In this document: positions 45,084 through 52,555 of the stretch, piece by piece
Numbering within the stretch: the stretch's first letter is position 1
Layout of the letters: each line of letters starts with the position of its first letter
Source of the DNA: Tenuifilum thalassicum
GTDB lineage: Bacteria > Bacteroidota > Bacteroidia > Bacteroidales > Tenuifilaceae
Reading direction: 5' to 3'
Assembly (NCBI RefSeq): GCF_013265555.1
Contig: NZ_CP041345.1
Coordinates: forward strand, 1,844,581-1,908,580
Length of the DNA stretch: 64,000 bases
Translations under genes and position numbers: made by a program
Notes under the pieces: generated by a model
Database searches by the model: none
Told to the model about the DNA's origin: nothing
Seen by the model: the letters and a program-made list of their open reading frames with translations, nothing else

Positions 45084-45256
45084 ATGAATTTGAGTTTTAT
45101 ATACTACCTTCATAGTGTGGCGCAAAACGTGGGATTTTTAAAACGTTTTGGAGGCCTATAAGGATGAATGCAACAGATTTTCTAACTATTTCTAATATTT
45201 TCCTAAAAATTAATTATCGAATTAAAACAAAAAAACAACAATATGAGCAACAATAA
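45084..45256 (+). other. Structured leader with two short reading frames upstream of iorA
   Basis: The 279-base gap 44964-45242 is the longest non-genic stretch in the window. It has a 25-codon frame at 45084-45161 (starts MNLSFIYYLHSV, five aromatic residues) and a 30-codon frame at 45164-45256 (MNATDFLTISNIFLKI) preceded by AAGG and overlapping the iorA start by 14 bases. An inverted repeat CAAAACGT (45123-45130) / ACGTTTTG (45143-45150) lies inside the first frame. No known riboswitch core is recognised. The frames are too short to be sure they are translated. Confidence 0.3.
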
Positions 45257-46859
45257 ACTACTACTCTTAGGAGACGAAGCCATAGCACAAGGAGCTATTG
45301 ATGGTGGCTTATCTGGAGTTTATGCCTATCCAGGTACACCTTCAACCGAAATTATGGAATACGTTCAAGGCTCAAAGCAAGCGGCTGAGCTAAACATACA
45401 CAGACAGTGGTCTGCAAATGAAAAAACCGCAATGGAAGCCGCGATTGGCATGTCCTATGCTGGCAAAAGGGCTATGGTCTGCTTTAAGCATGTAGGGCTT
45501 AACGTAGCAGCCGATGCTTTTATTAATGCTTCTATAACAGGTGTAAATGGCGGGCTTATAGTGGTTTCAGCCGACGACCCTTCAATGCACTCCTCCCAAA
45601 ACGAGCAGGACTCTCGTTTTTACGGAAAATTTTCAATGATACCTATCCTTGAACCAGCAAATCAGCAAGAAGCTTATGATATGGCCTATTTTGGTTTTGA
45701 ACTATCAGAAAGGCTCAACGTTCCCGTTCTGCTAAGAATAACAACTCGTTTAGCCCACTCCCGCTCTGGTGTTCAACGTAAAACCATAAAGCCCCAAAAT
45801 GAGCTACGTTTACCTTCGGACCCTCGTCAGTTCGTTCTACTTCCATCAATTGCCCGTAAGAACTACAAAAAGCTTCTTGTTTCCCAAACTGCTATGGAGC
45901 TGGAAGCTGAAAAATCGGCCTTTAACGAGCTAATTGAAGGAACAGACAAGAGCATGGGGATAATCACAACGGGAATTGCCTACAACTACCTAATTGAAAA
46001 CTACCCTGAGCATAAATGCCCCTACCCAGTATTAAAGATAGGTCAATATCCAATTCCTCGTAAACAGGTTGAAGAGCTTTACAACTCTTGCGATAAGTTA
46101 CTAATACTAGAAGAGGGCTATCCAATTGTTGAAGAGATGCTTAAGGGCTACTTAAATGTTGGCAAACCTATTCTTGGTCGTTTAGACGGGACACTTCCCC
46201 GAGATGGCGAACTAAATCCCAACATTGTTGCAAAAGCCCTGGGAATGGAAGTTGTAGAAGGCCAACCAGTTCCAGATGTTGTTAAAAACAGGCCACCATC
46301 ACTTTGTCAAGGCTGTGGACATAGGGATGTTTACGCCGACCTTAACGAAGCCCTTAAGGAGTATGGAACTGGTAGAGTGTTTTCAGATATTGGTTGCTAT
46401 ACGCTTGGTGCGCTTCCTCCATTTAATGCCATTAATTCATGTGTCGACATGGGAGCTTCAATCACTATGGCAAAAGGTGCTGCCGATGCTGGCCTTGTTC
46501 CTGCGGTTGCAGTTATTGGCGACTCAACATTTACCCATAGCGGTATGACAGGTTTACTTGATGCTGTTATTGAAAACTCACCCATTACTGTAATAATCTC
46601 CGACAATTCAACAACAGGAATGACTGGTGGTCAGCATTCATCTGCAACAGGACGTATTGTTGATATTTGTAAGGGCATAGGTGTTCATCCAGACCACATA
46701 AGAGTTGTTACCCCTTTGAGAAAGAACCACGAAGAAAACGTAAAAATCATCAAAGAGGAGCTGGCCTACAACGGAGTATCAGTAATTATACCACAACGCG
46801 AGTGTATTCAAACCTTTGCTCGTAGGAAAAAAGCTGAAAAGAAACAAGCAAATAAATAA
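45243..46859 (+). CDS. iorA: Indolepyruvate:ferredoxin oxidoreductase alpha subunit (no ferredoxin domain)
   Basis: 538 residues. The N-terminal pyrimidine-type domain reads KLLLLGDEAIAQGAIDGGLS and GVYAYPGTPSTEIMEYVQG, with the Glu-rich NEKTAMEAAIGMSYAG. The TPP-binding part has GCGHRDVYADLNEAL, IGCYTLGALPPFN and VIGDSTFTHSGMTGL followed by ISDNSTTGMTGGQ. With IorB it oxidatively decarboxylates indolepyruvate and other arylpyruvates to aryl-acetyl-CoA, passing electrons to ferredoxin. The archaeal enzyme is about 90 residues longer, with a two-cluster ferredoxin domain at the C terminus that is absent here; the chain ends in a basic tail RRKKAEKKQANK. iorB follows after 19 bases. Confidence 0.9.
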   Translation: MSNNKLLLLGDEAIAQGAIDGGLSGVYAYPGTPSTEIMEYVQGSKQAAELNIHRQWSANEKTAMEAAIGMSYAGKRAMVCFKHVGLNVAADAFINASITGVNGGLIVVSADDPSMHSSQNEQDSRFYGKFSMIPILEPANQQEAYDMAYFGFELSERLNVPVLLRITTRLAHSRSGVQRKTIKPQNELRLPSDPRQFVLLPSIARKNYKKLLVSQTAMELEAEKSAFNELIEGTDKSMGIITTGIAYNYLIENYPEHKCPYPVLKIGQYPIPRKQVEELYNSCDKLLILEEGYPIVEEMLKGYLNVGKPILGRLDGTLPRDGELNPNIVAKALGMEVVEGQPVPDVVKNRPPSLCQGCGHRDVYADLNEALKEYGTGRVFSDIGCYTLGALPPFNAINSCVDMGASITMAKGAADAGLVPAVAVIGDSTFTHSGMTGLLDAVIENSPITVIISDNSTTGMTGGQHSSATGRIVDICKGIGVHPDHIRVVTPLRKNHEENVKIIKEELAYNGVSVIIPQRECIQTFARRKKAEKKQANK

Positions 46860-46878
46860 CCGATAAAGAATTAAAATC

Positions 46879-47460
46879 ATGAAAAACGATATAATACTTG
46901 CAGGTGTTGGCGGACAAGGTATTCTTTCAATTGCTGCTGCAATTGGCCTTGCTGCAGTCAACAGCAACATGTACATTAAGCAAGCAGAAGTTCACGGTAT
47001 GAGCCAACGTGGTGGCGATGTACAATCGCACCTTCGCATTTCAGACAAGCCTATAGCATCGGATTTAATTCCTGCTGGAAAGGCCGACATGATAATCTCC
47101 GTTGAACCAATGGAAGGTTTACGCTATCTACCCTTTCTTGGTGAAAATGGCTGGTTAGTTACAAATATCACCCCATTCAACAATATCCCCGATTATCCAG
47201 AAGCGGATGCCCTCATGGCAAAAATTAAGGAAGTAAAAAACCATATCGCCATTGATGCCGATGCTTTAGCTAAAGAAGCAGGTTCTTCGCGCGCATCGAA
47301 TATTGTAATGCTTGGTGCAGCCTCGCTTTTCCTTGATATTCCTTTTGAAAAAATTGAAGAGGGCATTCGCCAGCTATTTGGCCGAAAAGGCGATGAGATT
47401 GTTGAGCTCAACCTAAAAGCCTTAAGAATGGGACGTGAATTCAGCGAGAAAAACCGATAA
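46879..47460 (+). CDS. iorB: Indolepyruvate:ferredoxin oxidoreductase beta subunit
   Basis: 193 residues, normal for IorB. It is the gamma-type domain of the 2-oxoacid oxidoreductase family: NDIILAGVGGQGILSIAAAI at the start, then VHGMSQRGGDVQSHLRISD and ADMIISVEPMEGLRYLPFLG. It binds CoA and completes the heterodimer with IorA. The operon iorAB ends at a strong terminator. Together they let the cell take electrons from aromatic amino-acid breakdown, or run the reverse reaction to make aryl amino acids from aryl acetates, which many anaerobes do. Confidence 0.94.
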   Translation: MKNDIILAGVGGQGILSIAAAIGLAAVNSNMYIKQAEVHGMSQRGGDVQSHLRISDKPIASDLIPAGKADMIISVEPMEGLRYLPFLGENGWLVTNITPFNNIPDYPEADALMAKIKEVKNHIAIDADALAKEAGSSRASNIVMLGAASLFLDIPFEKIEEGIRQLFGRKGDEIVELNLKALRMGREFSEKNR

Positions 47461-47485
47461 CCAACCCAATAACCTAACCAAAAAG

Positions 47486-47512
47486 GCTGTCGTATTATTC
47501 GACAGCTTTTTT
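47486..47512. terminator. Bidirectional terminator after iorAB
   Basis: GCTGTCG (47486-47492) pairs with CGACAGC (47500-47506) around a 7-base loop, followed by six T's. The A-run before it makes it work on the minus strand too, for the fusion gene ending at 47517. Confidence 0.9.
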
Positions 47513-47516
47513 CATT

Positions 47517-49172
47517 TTACAAATGCTCTAAATAGCTTGTAAAAACCCTAAGCAACTCTTTTGAGCACTCCTCTGCTGGAGTCTTTTCGATATCAACTAC
47601 TATTGCATTTTTAAGGCCCAAACGTTCTACAACTAGCATAAGGTTTTCACGACGAACGGTAAAGATTAGCGGATTTTGAGTGTTCTTTAAATGATGTTCT
47701 ATCAGCTTAGCCCAAACATCGCCCCAAAGTTCAAGCCGTCCAACCTCATCGATTGCTAAAACTGTATCAACCTTAATATTTTTGTATTTTACGGTCATCT
47801 GCTCCACAAGCGCTGTATCAAACTCAAACGATTTGTTTGGCAATCCGCAAGCGGCAATCCGTTTACATAGTAGCATCTCTTCTTTCTCGGGAATGGTTTG
47901 AAGCAAATAACCATTGCGCAATGGCGGTTCTCCTATACCTTTTGCAATAAAGCCCTCTACCCTAACTGATTTATTTGCATTGAGCAGTTCAACAAGATTT
48001 TTTAAATATGATGTTTTCCCCTCTCCCAACCCACCTGTTAGTATAATAATTGGACGTATTCCATTCCAAACATTTTTTCTGATAGCCCCATGAATACCGT
48101 TAATCACACTTTTAGGAGTTTTTCCCACATCGCTAAATAGATTCAAATAAATAGGAAGGGCATTAAAGGCCATTGCCGTGGCATTATAAACCGGCTTAAA
48201 AAAGCCACGGTTAAATAGATTTTTTAAACCAGGGCGGGAAAGTTCAATGCCAATAACAGCAAGTGCAACAACAACAAATACCGCTCTGGTAAAAATGTAT
48301 ACCCCCTGCAAGAAAATTTCAGCATGTTGTGCTGTGAATACAGGAAGTATAAAGGAAAATATTAAAATCGGAACAATAAGAGTTAACTTTTTTAACATTT
48401 TGCGAGGTCTCTCATATAAATACAATACAGTAGCCACATAAGATGTTGCAATAAAAATATCAACCCATAATGAAAATTTCGAAGCCAATGACAGGAATGA
48501 TATAAGAGCAAAGAGGTGGATAGCTAAAGCAAAAATATCTGTCACATTAAAATGTTTCACTTCACTATCAAACATTGTATACTCCAGGCTATTAAGTAAA
48601 TCTGTATTACGGCGTTTGCCCGTATAATATCCTATTAAGGCGCCCACAACACCCAGAACTAGATATGCAAAAAGCAGAAAATATATTGCAATTACTGAAC
48701 TGCTAATATCAAACCTACTAAATATCTCCTTAAAAAAATCTATAATACTCTGACCATAAACCATGTAAAGCCTAACAGCCTTAAAAAGCAAAACAGAGAG
48801 CAAGGCCAAGCCTCCTCCAAGGGCTAAACCAAATATATTAGCACCTAATAAAAACAATCCCACTTCAATTAAAATTCCTTCAAGCAGAATACCAAACATA
48901 GGAGAGAGAATTACTGCACTTGGCGATACTGATTTTAACAAGGCGCAAATTAAGGCAGCACGCAAAAAGAACCCTCGCTTAATATTGTTTGCTGCTATTG
49001 CAGAAACAGTTAAAACCCCTAAAAGAGCAAGCAGTGTTCCCGCAGCCATGGGCAACATTAAATTATGAAGTACCGAGCCAAATGTTATTTCTAACGCTCC
49101 CCATATGCTTCCAGCAACAACTGCTCTTTGCCATATTGGGCTTAAGCTATATGAATTTGATTTTTTATCCAT
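47517..49172 (-). CDS. Multi-pass membrane protein fused to a THEP1-type NTPase (ECF-transporter-like)
   Basis: 551 residues from ATG 49172, which overlaps the stop of the upstream gene (ATGGATAA); the longer frame to 49211 needs TTG. Residues about 10-190 hold five to six TM segments with GSVLHNLMLPMAAGTLLALL and GILLEGILIEVGLFLLGANI, reminiscent of an S-component of ECF transporters. Residues about 210-360 have further TM segments and RAVFVVVALAVIGIELSRPG, reminiscent of a CbiQ/EcfT-type T-component. Residues about 375-551 are a THEP1-type NTPase: Walker A TGGLGEGKTSYLK and Walker B AIDEVGRLELWG. Those last motifs are clear; the transporter parallels are my inference. Substrate unknown. Confidence 0.75.
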   Translation of the reverse strand: MDKKSNSYSLSPIWQRAVVAGSIWGALEITFGSVLHNLMLPMAAGTLLALLGVLTVSAIAANNIKRGFFLRAALICALLKSVSPSAVILSPMFGILLEGILIEVGLFLLGANIFGLALGGGLALLSVLLFKAVRLYMVYGQSIIDFFKEIFSRFDISSSVIAIYFLLFAYLVLGVVGALIGYYTGKRRNTDLLNSLEYTMFDSEVKHFNVTDIFALAIHLFALISFLSLASKFSLWVDIFIATSYVATVLYLYERPRKMLKKLTLIVPILIFSFILPVFTAQHAEIFLQGVYIFTRAVFVVVALAVIGIELSRPGLKNLFNRGFFKPVYNATAMAFNALPIYLNLFSDVGKTPKSVINGIHGAIRKNVWNGIRPIIILTGGLGEGKTSYLKNLVELLNANKSVRVEGFIAKGIGEPPLRNGYLLQTIPEKEEMLLCKRIAACGLPNKSFEFDTALVEQMTVKYKNIKVDTVLAIDEVGRLELWGDVWAKLIEHHLKNTQNPLIFTVRRENLMLVVERLGLKNAIVVDIEKTPAEECSKELLRVFTSYLEHL

Positions 49173-49500
49173 TAACCTTTCTTGGATTTTGTACAATAAT
49201 AAGGTAATCAATCCCTAAAACAAAAAGTAAAATGAACTCTCCGTCCTGAAAACCTAAAACCTTTAAAACAATGGTAAGCATTATTACCATCATCGTATAT
49301 CGTCGATATTTATCGGACTTACTTAGTTTACCCCTGTTCCGTAAATAGTATATCAACCTATAAAATATGAATGGGGAGAATGAAAGGTAAAACATCCATA
49401 CACCAACGCTATACGAAATCAACCTAACAATTCCTGATAGTATTATGATTCCTAAAGTAAAAAGAATTAATTTTCGCTCCGAAAACTTATTTTTAGCCAT
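49165..49500 (-). CDS. Small membrane protein upstream of the THEP1 fusion
   Basis: 111 residues with three or four hydrophobic segments (about residues 10-28, 30-48, 68-86 and 88-104) and a basic middle loop (NRGKLSKSDKYRRYTMMV). It starts MAKNKFSERKLILFTLGIII. Its stop overlaps the ATG of the fusion gene by 8 bases, so the two are translationally coupled and probably make a complex. I do not recognise the family. Confidence 0.65.
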   Translation of the reverse strand: MAKNKFSERKLILFTLGIIILSGIVRLISYSVGVWMFYLSFSPFIFYRLIYYLRNRGKLSKSDKYRRYTMMVIMLTIVLKVLGFQDGEFILLFVLGIDYLIIVQNPRKVNG

Positions 49501-49554
49501 TCACAAAATTGGTATTAAAATTGAAGCCAAAACAAAAATTGATTTGATTTAAGC

Positions 49555-49562
49555 TATCTTTG
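49555..49562 (+). promoter_or_regulatory. Probable -7 promoter element of the M28 peptidase gene
   Basis: TATCTTTG matches TAnnTTTG exactly, 33 bases before ATG 49596. The gap 49501-49595 separates it from the divergent membrane-protein gene. Confidence 0.4.
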
Positions 49563-49595
49563 ATTATAATTGTTTTAATGCAAAAATAGATAAAT

Positions 49596-51311
49596 ATGTA
49601 TAGAAATTTTCTACTCCTGCTTATTTTCGTATCGACAATCGCAGATGCACAAATCAAACGAAATGTTGAAATTACTTCCGATGAACTGCTTTACCATGTT
49701 AGCTTTTTAGCCTCCGACAGTTTGAAAGGAAGATTACCAGGCACTGTATACGATAAAATTGCAGCAAAATATATTCGCGATGAGTTTAAAAAGTATGGAT
49801 TAAAGCAATTGGGCGATAAAGGCTACCAATTCTTTTCGTTCCGAAGATATAACCCTTTATTTGCGAAGCAAGCACATCTTGACATTAACGGAGAGCCATT
49901 GAGTTTTGGCAATGACTTTACAATTGAAATAAAGGATGGCCCCTACTCATTATGCAGCAATGGGGTATTTGTTGGTTTTGGCGACACAGAGTCCTATTAC
50001 TCAAAAATCGACTTAAAAAAGAAATGGGCTGTTATTTACTATGAAACAAACACCCATTCGTATCAGTACTTGAATTGGAAACCCATCAATATGGCAGTTA
50101 AAAACGGTGCAGCAGGAATTATGCTTGTAAGCAAGGATACCCTATCCGATTACCTATTTGTCCAAGAGGATAGTTTACCCGAAATCCCTATATTTATTAT
50201 AAAACCAAATGCATCAAAAAAATTACTTGCTGGAATTCATGTTGTTTTTGATTCAATACCCAACCTACTAAAAAGCAACCGTTTAACATCACAAGAATTA
50301 GGCATAAAAATTTGTGGAAAATCGGGGAAGGTATATAACAATATAGTAACCCAGAATGTAATAGGGATGATTCAAAGTTCAAATCCTGATTACAGGAATG
50401 AGTATATTGTAGTTGGCGCCCACTACGACCATCTCGGATTAGGAGAATATGGAGGAAGCAGAGCTCCAGCCCTAAATGAAATTCATAATGGGGCAGATGA
50501 TAACGCATCGGGAGTTGTGTCGATGCTTGAAATTGCCCAAAAGTTGGCAAAAGAAAGAAAGAAGTTAAAACGCAATGTAATTTTCATTGCATTTGGAGCA
50601 GAAGAGCAGGGACTTATTGGTTCAAATAGGTTTGTTGAGTCGGGCATAATTCCTATTGAGAATATCAAAGCCATGGTAAACCTAGATATGGTTGGTCGGT
50701 TAAGAAACAACACCTTAGAGGTTCATGGTGATAAATCATCGTTAGAAGCCGATTCAATTCTAAACCTAATAAATTCCGACAGCCTTCTTAATCTAAGATT
50801 GGTACCTGAAGGGAGTGGTCCTTCGGACCATGCTACTTTCTATGCAAAAAAAATCCCTGTATTTTTTATCCATACCGGATTACATCCCGATTATCACAGT
50901 CCGAAAGACGATGTTGAATTCCTTAACATCAACGGAATGGAGAAAGTTTCAAAATACACCTACCGTTTAGTTCACAAACTTGCAACCATGGACAAACCGT
51001 TAACTTTTAGAAAATCAAGCAGCCGAGCGCTATCGTCTAGAAGAGCGCCCAAAATAAAAGTAAAATTTGGCATTATGCCCGATGTAAGTGGTTCTGGCGA
51101 TGAAGGACTGAAAGTTCTAGGTGTAACCGACGAAAAACCCGCAGCAAAAGCTGGTATTGAAACAGGCGATTTTATTATCGCCATAAATGAGAAACCTATT
51201 CAGAACATATACGATTATACCGATGCCCTTTCTAAATTAAACCCTGGTGAAAAGGTTAAGGTAAAAATTAAAAGAGCCGATAATATTATTGAACTAACTG
51301 TTGAACTCTAA
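49596..51311 (+). CDS. M28 family aminopeptidase with C-terminal PDZ domain
   Basis: 571 residues with a signal peptide (MYRNFLLLLIFVSTIADA). A PA-type insert lies at about residues 110-240. The M28 zinc site follows: VGAHYDHLGLGEYGG, HNGADDNASGVVSMLEIAQK, FGAEEQGLIGSNRF and LVPEGSGPSDHATFYAKKIP, with the His and Asp ligands and the catalytic Glu pair intact. Residues about 480-571 are a PDZ domain (VLGVTDEKPAAKAGIETGDF). It should release amino acids from the N termini of periplasmic peptides. The PDZ addition suggests targeting or substrate selection. The next gene lies 15 bases away. Confidence 0.93.
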   Translation: MYRNFLLLLIFVSTIADAQIKRNVEITSDELLYHVSFLASDSLKGRLPGTVYDKIAAKYIRDEFKKYGLKQLGDKGYQFFSFRRYNPLFAKQAHLDINGEPLSFGNDFTIEIKDGPYSLCSNGVFVGFGDTESYYSKIDLKKKWAVIYYETNTHSYQYLNWKPINMAVKNGAAGIMLVSKDTLSDYLFVQEDSLPEIPIFIIKPNASKKLLAGIHVVFDSIPNLLKSNRLTSQELGIKICGKSGKVYNNIVTQNVIGMIQSSNPDYRNEYIVVGAHYDHLGLGEYGGSRAPALNEIHNGADDNASGVVSMLEIAQKLAKERKKLKRNVIFIAFGAEEQGLIGSNRFVESGIIPIENIKAMVNLDMVGRLRNNTLEVHGDKSSLEADSILNLINSDSLLNLRLVPEGSGPSDHATFYAKKIPVFFIHTGLHPDYHSPKDDVEFLNINGMEKVSKYTYRLVHKLATMDKPLTFRKSSSRALSSRRAPKIKVKFGIMPDVSGSGDEGLKVLGVTDEKPAAKAGIETGDFIIAINEKPIQNIYDYTDALSKLNPGEKVKVKIKRADNIIELTVEL

Positions 51312-51326
51312 CAAAACTGAAATATC

Positions 51327-52157
51327 ATGAAGAAGTTTGGCGTTATTGTAATTGCTTTACTAGTAACCATTTCTGCAGCAATTTATCAACGATTAACTGG
51401 CCCCACTCATCCAAAGGCCTTCACCTACACGGTGGAAAATGAAACTTTTAAATCAAAAGTGCCAAGGAGTGGCGATACGGACAAGGACACAAGGGTTGTT
51501 CTTAACCTCCCCATTTCGGCTGTGGCTACTCTCTACTACAAAAAGTTTAGAGTTGAGGAAGAATTCACACCTATTACATTTTCACCAATTGATGAAAAAA
51601 AACAAGAAGCCTTTTTACCCAAAATGCCATCGGCCGCAAAATTAGAATACTACATAGAAATACTCGATGGAGGGGAAACCAAATACTTTTTCAAAGAAAC
51701 CCCTATTATAATACGATACAAGGATCCTGTTCCGATATTTGTACTTATTCCGCACATCTTAATCATGTTCCTAGCCATGCTCTTCTCCAACCTGGCTGGA
51801 ATTCAAGCATTAATAAGAGAGCCTAGGTTTAAACGGAACACACTTGTTACACTTATTTTGATGTTTTTAGGTGGACTTATTCTTGGCCCCATTGTTCAGA
51901 AGTTTGCTTTTGGAGAATTCTGGACTGGCTTCCCATTTGGTTTCGACTTAACCGATAATAAAACCTTAATTGCATTTTTAACCTGGCTTGTTGCTTACCT
52001 AATTAATAGAAAGCAAGACAGACCATCAATCGTTATATTTGCTGCTGTGGTTACACTTGTGGTTTTTTCAATTCCTCACAGTCTTTTTGGTTCAGAACTG
52101 AACTATGAGACAGGAAAAATTATGACAGGATTTATTCAAACAATGAATATTTTTTAG
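51327..52157 (+). CDS. Multi-pass membrane protein downstream of the M28 peptidase
   Basis: 276 residues. An N-terminal hydrophobic segment (about 4-20) is followed by an extracytoplasmic domain of about 110 residues (RVVLNLPISAVATLYYKKFR), then four or five TM segments from residue about 137 (IFVLIPHILIMFLAMLFSNL onward). No known family is recognised. It follows the peptidase gene by 15 bases, so it is probably co-transcribed with it. Confidence 0.7.
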   Translation: MKKFGVIVIALLVTISAAIYQRLTGPTHPKAFTYTVENETFKSKVPRSGDTDKDTRVVLNLPISAVATLYYKKFRVEEEFTPITFSPIDEKKQEAFLPKMPSAAKLEYYIEILDGGETKYFFKETPIIIRYKDPVPIFVLIPHILIMFLAMLFSNLAGIQALIREPRFKRNTLVTLILMFLGGLILGPIVQKFAFGEFWTGFPFGFDLTDNKTLIAFLTWLVAYLINRKQDRPSIVIFAAVVTLVVFSIPHSLFGSELNYETGKIMTGFIQTMNIF

Positions 52158-52172
52158 CCATACAACCATAAT

Positions 52173-52208
52173 AAGAAAGGCCGTCAGTTTAATTGGCGGC
52201 CTTTCTTT
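52173..52208. terminator. Bidirectional terminator
   Basis: AAGAAAGGCCG (52173-52183) pairs with CGGCCTTTCTT (52197-52207), extended by a G-T wobble and a C-G pair, around a 9-base loop. T-rich runs on both sides serve the + strand gene at 51327 and the - strand lipoprotein gene. Confidence 0.85.
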
Positions 52209-52223
52209 ATTTATCACTCGTTA

Positions 52224-52484
52224 TTAGTTGTGATTATGCTCACATGGTTGACTGCATGGCTCTTTCTTTTCGCCTTCGCTGCAACATCCTGCCTTTTTAG
52301 TACTATCACTTTCAGCGCCAACTTTGGTAGAATCGCAGCAAGCATTGTCATCGGCCTTGCTCTTTTCGGCACAACACTCTTCGGTTTTCTCCTTTTTGCT
52401 ATCTTTTGCATTTGTTCCACAAGAGGTAAGCGCCATGCTTCCAACAAATAAAATTGCCGAAACAAATAAAGTAATCTTCTTCAT
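52224..52484 (-). CDS. Small Cys-rich lipoprotein
   Basis: 86 residues from ATG 52484 (the frame to TTG 52535 is rejected). MKKITLFVSAILFVGSMALTSC is a lipoprotein signal with lipobox LTSC. The mature 65 residues hold eight further cysteines, in pairs or as Pro-Cys (ECCAEK, ACCDST, GCCSEG, PCSQPCEHNHN), and a C-terminal HNHN. The pattern suggests a metal-binding or redox-active surface lipoprotein. It lies 71 bases after the TonB receptor gene on the same strand. Overlapping frames on either strand at this locus are not expected to be genes. The function is inferred from composition only. Confidence 0.7.
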   Translation of the reverse strand: MKKITLFVSAILFVGSMALTSCGTNAKDSKKEKTEECCAEKSKADDNACCDSTKVGAESDSTKKAGCCSEGEKKEPCSQPCEHNHN

Positions 52485-52555
52485 AAAAAATCTGTTTTTG
52501 GTTGATATTCTGCAAATAAAGCAATAATTGCTCAAATAGAAAAATTATATGTTCA

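Noticed and set aside
44964-45242. TPP or other known riboswitch before iorA
   Set aside because: IorA is TPP-dependent, but the conserved CUGAGA and the rest of the TPP core are absent; no other known riboswitch core was recognised.
52214-52465. Overlapping alternative frames on both strands at the Cys-rich lipoprotein locus
   Set aside because: Only the minus frame from ATG 52484 starts with a lipoprotein signal and lipobox; the others have skewed composition expected from reading a repetitive gene in the wrong frame.
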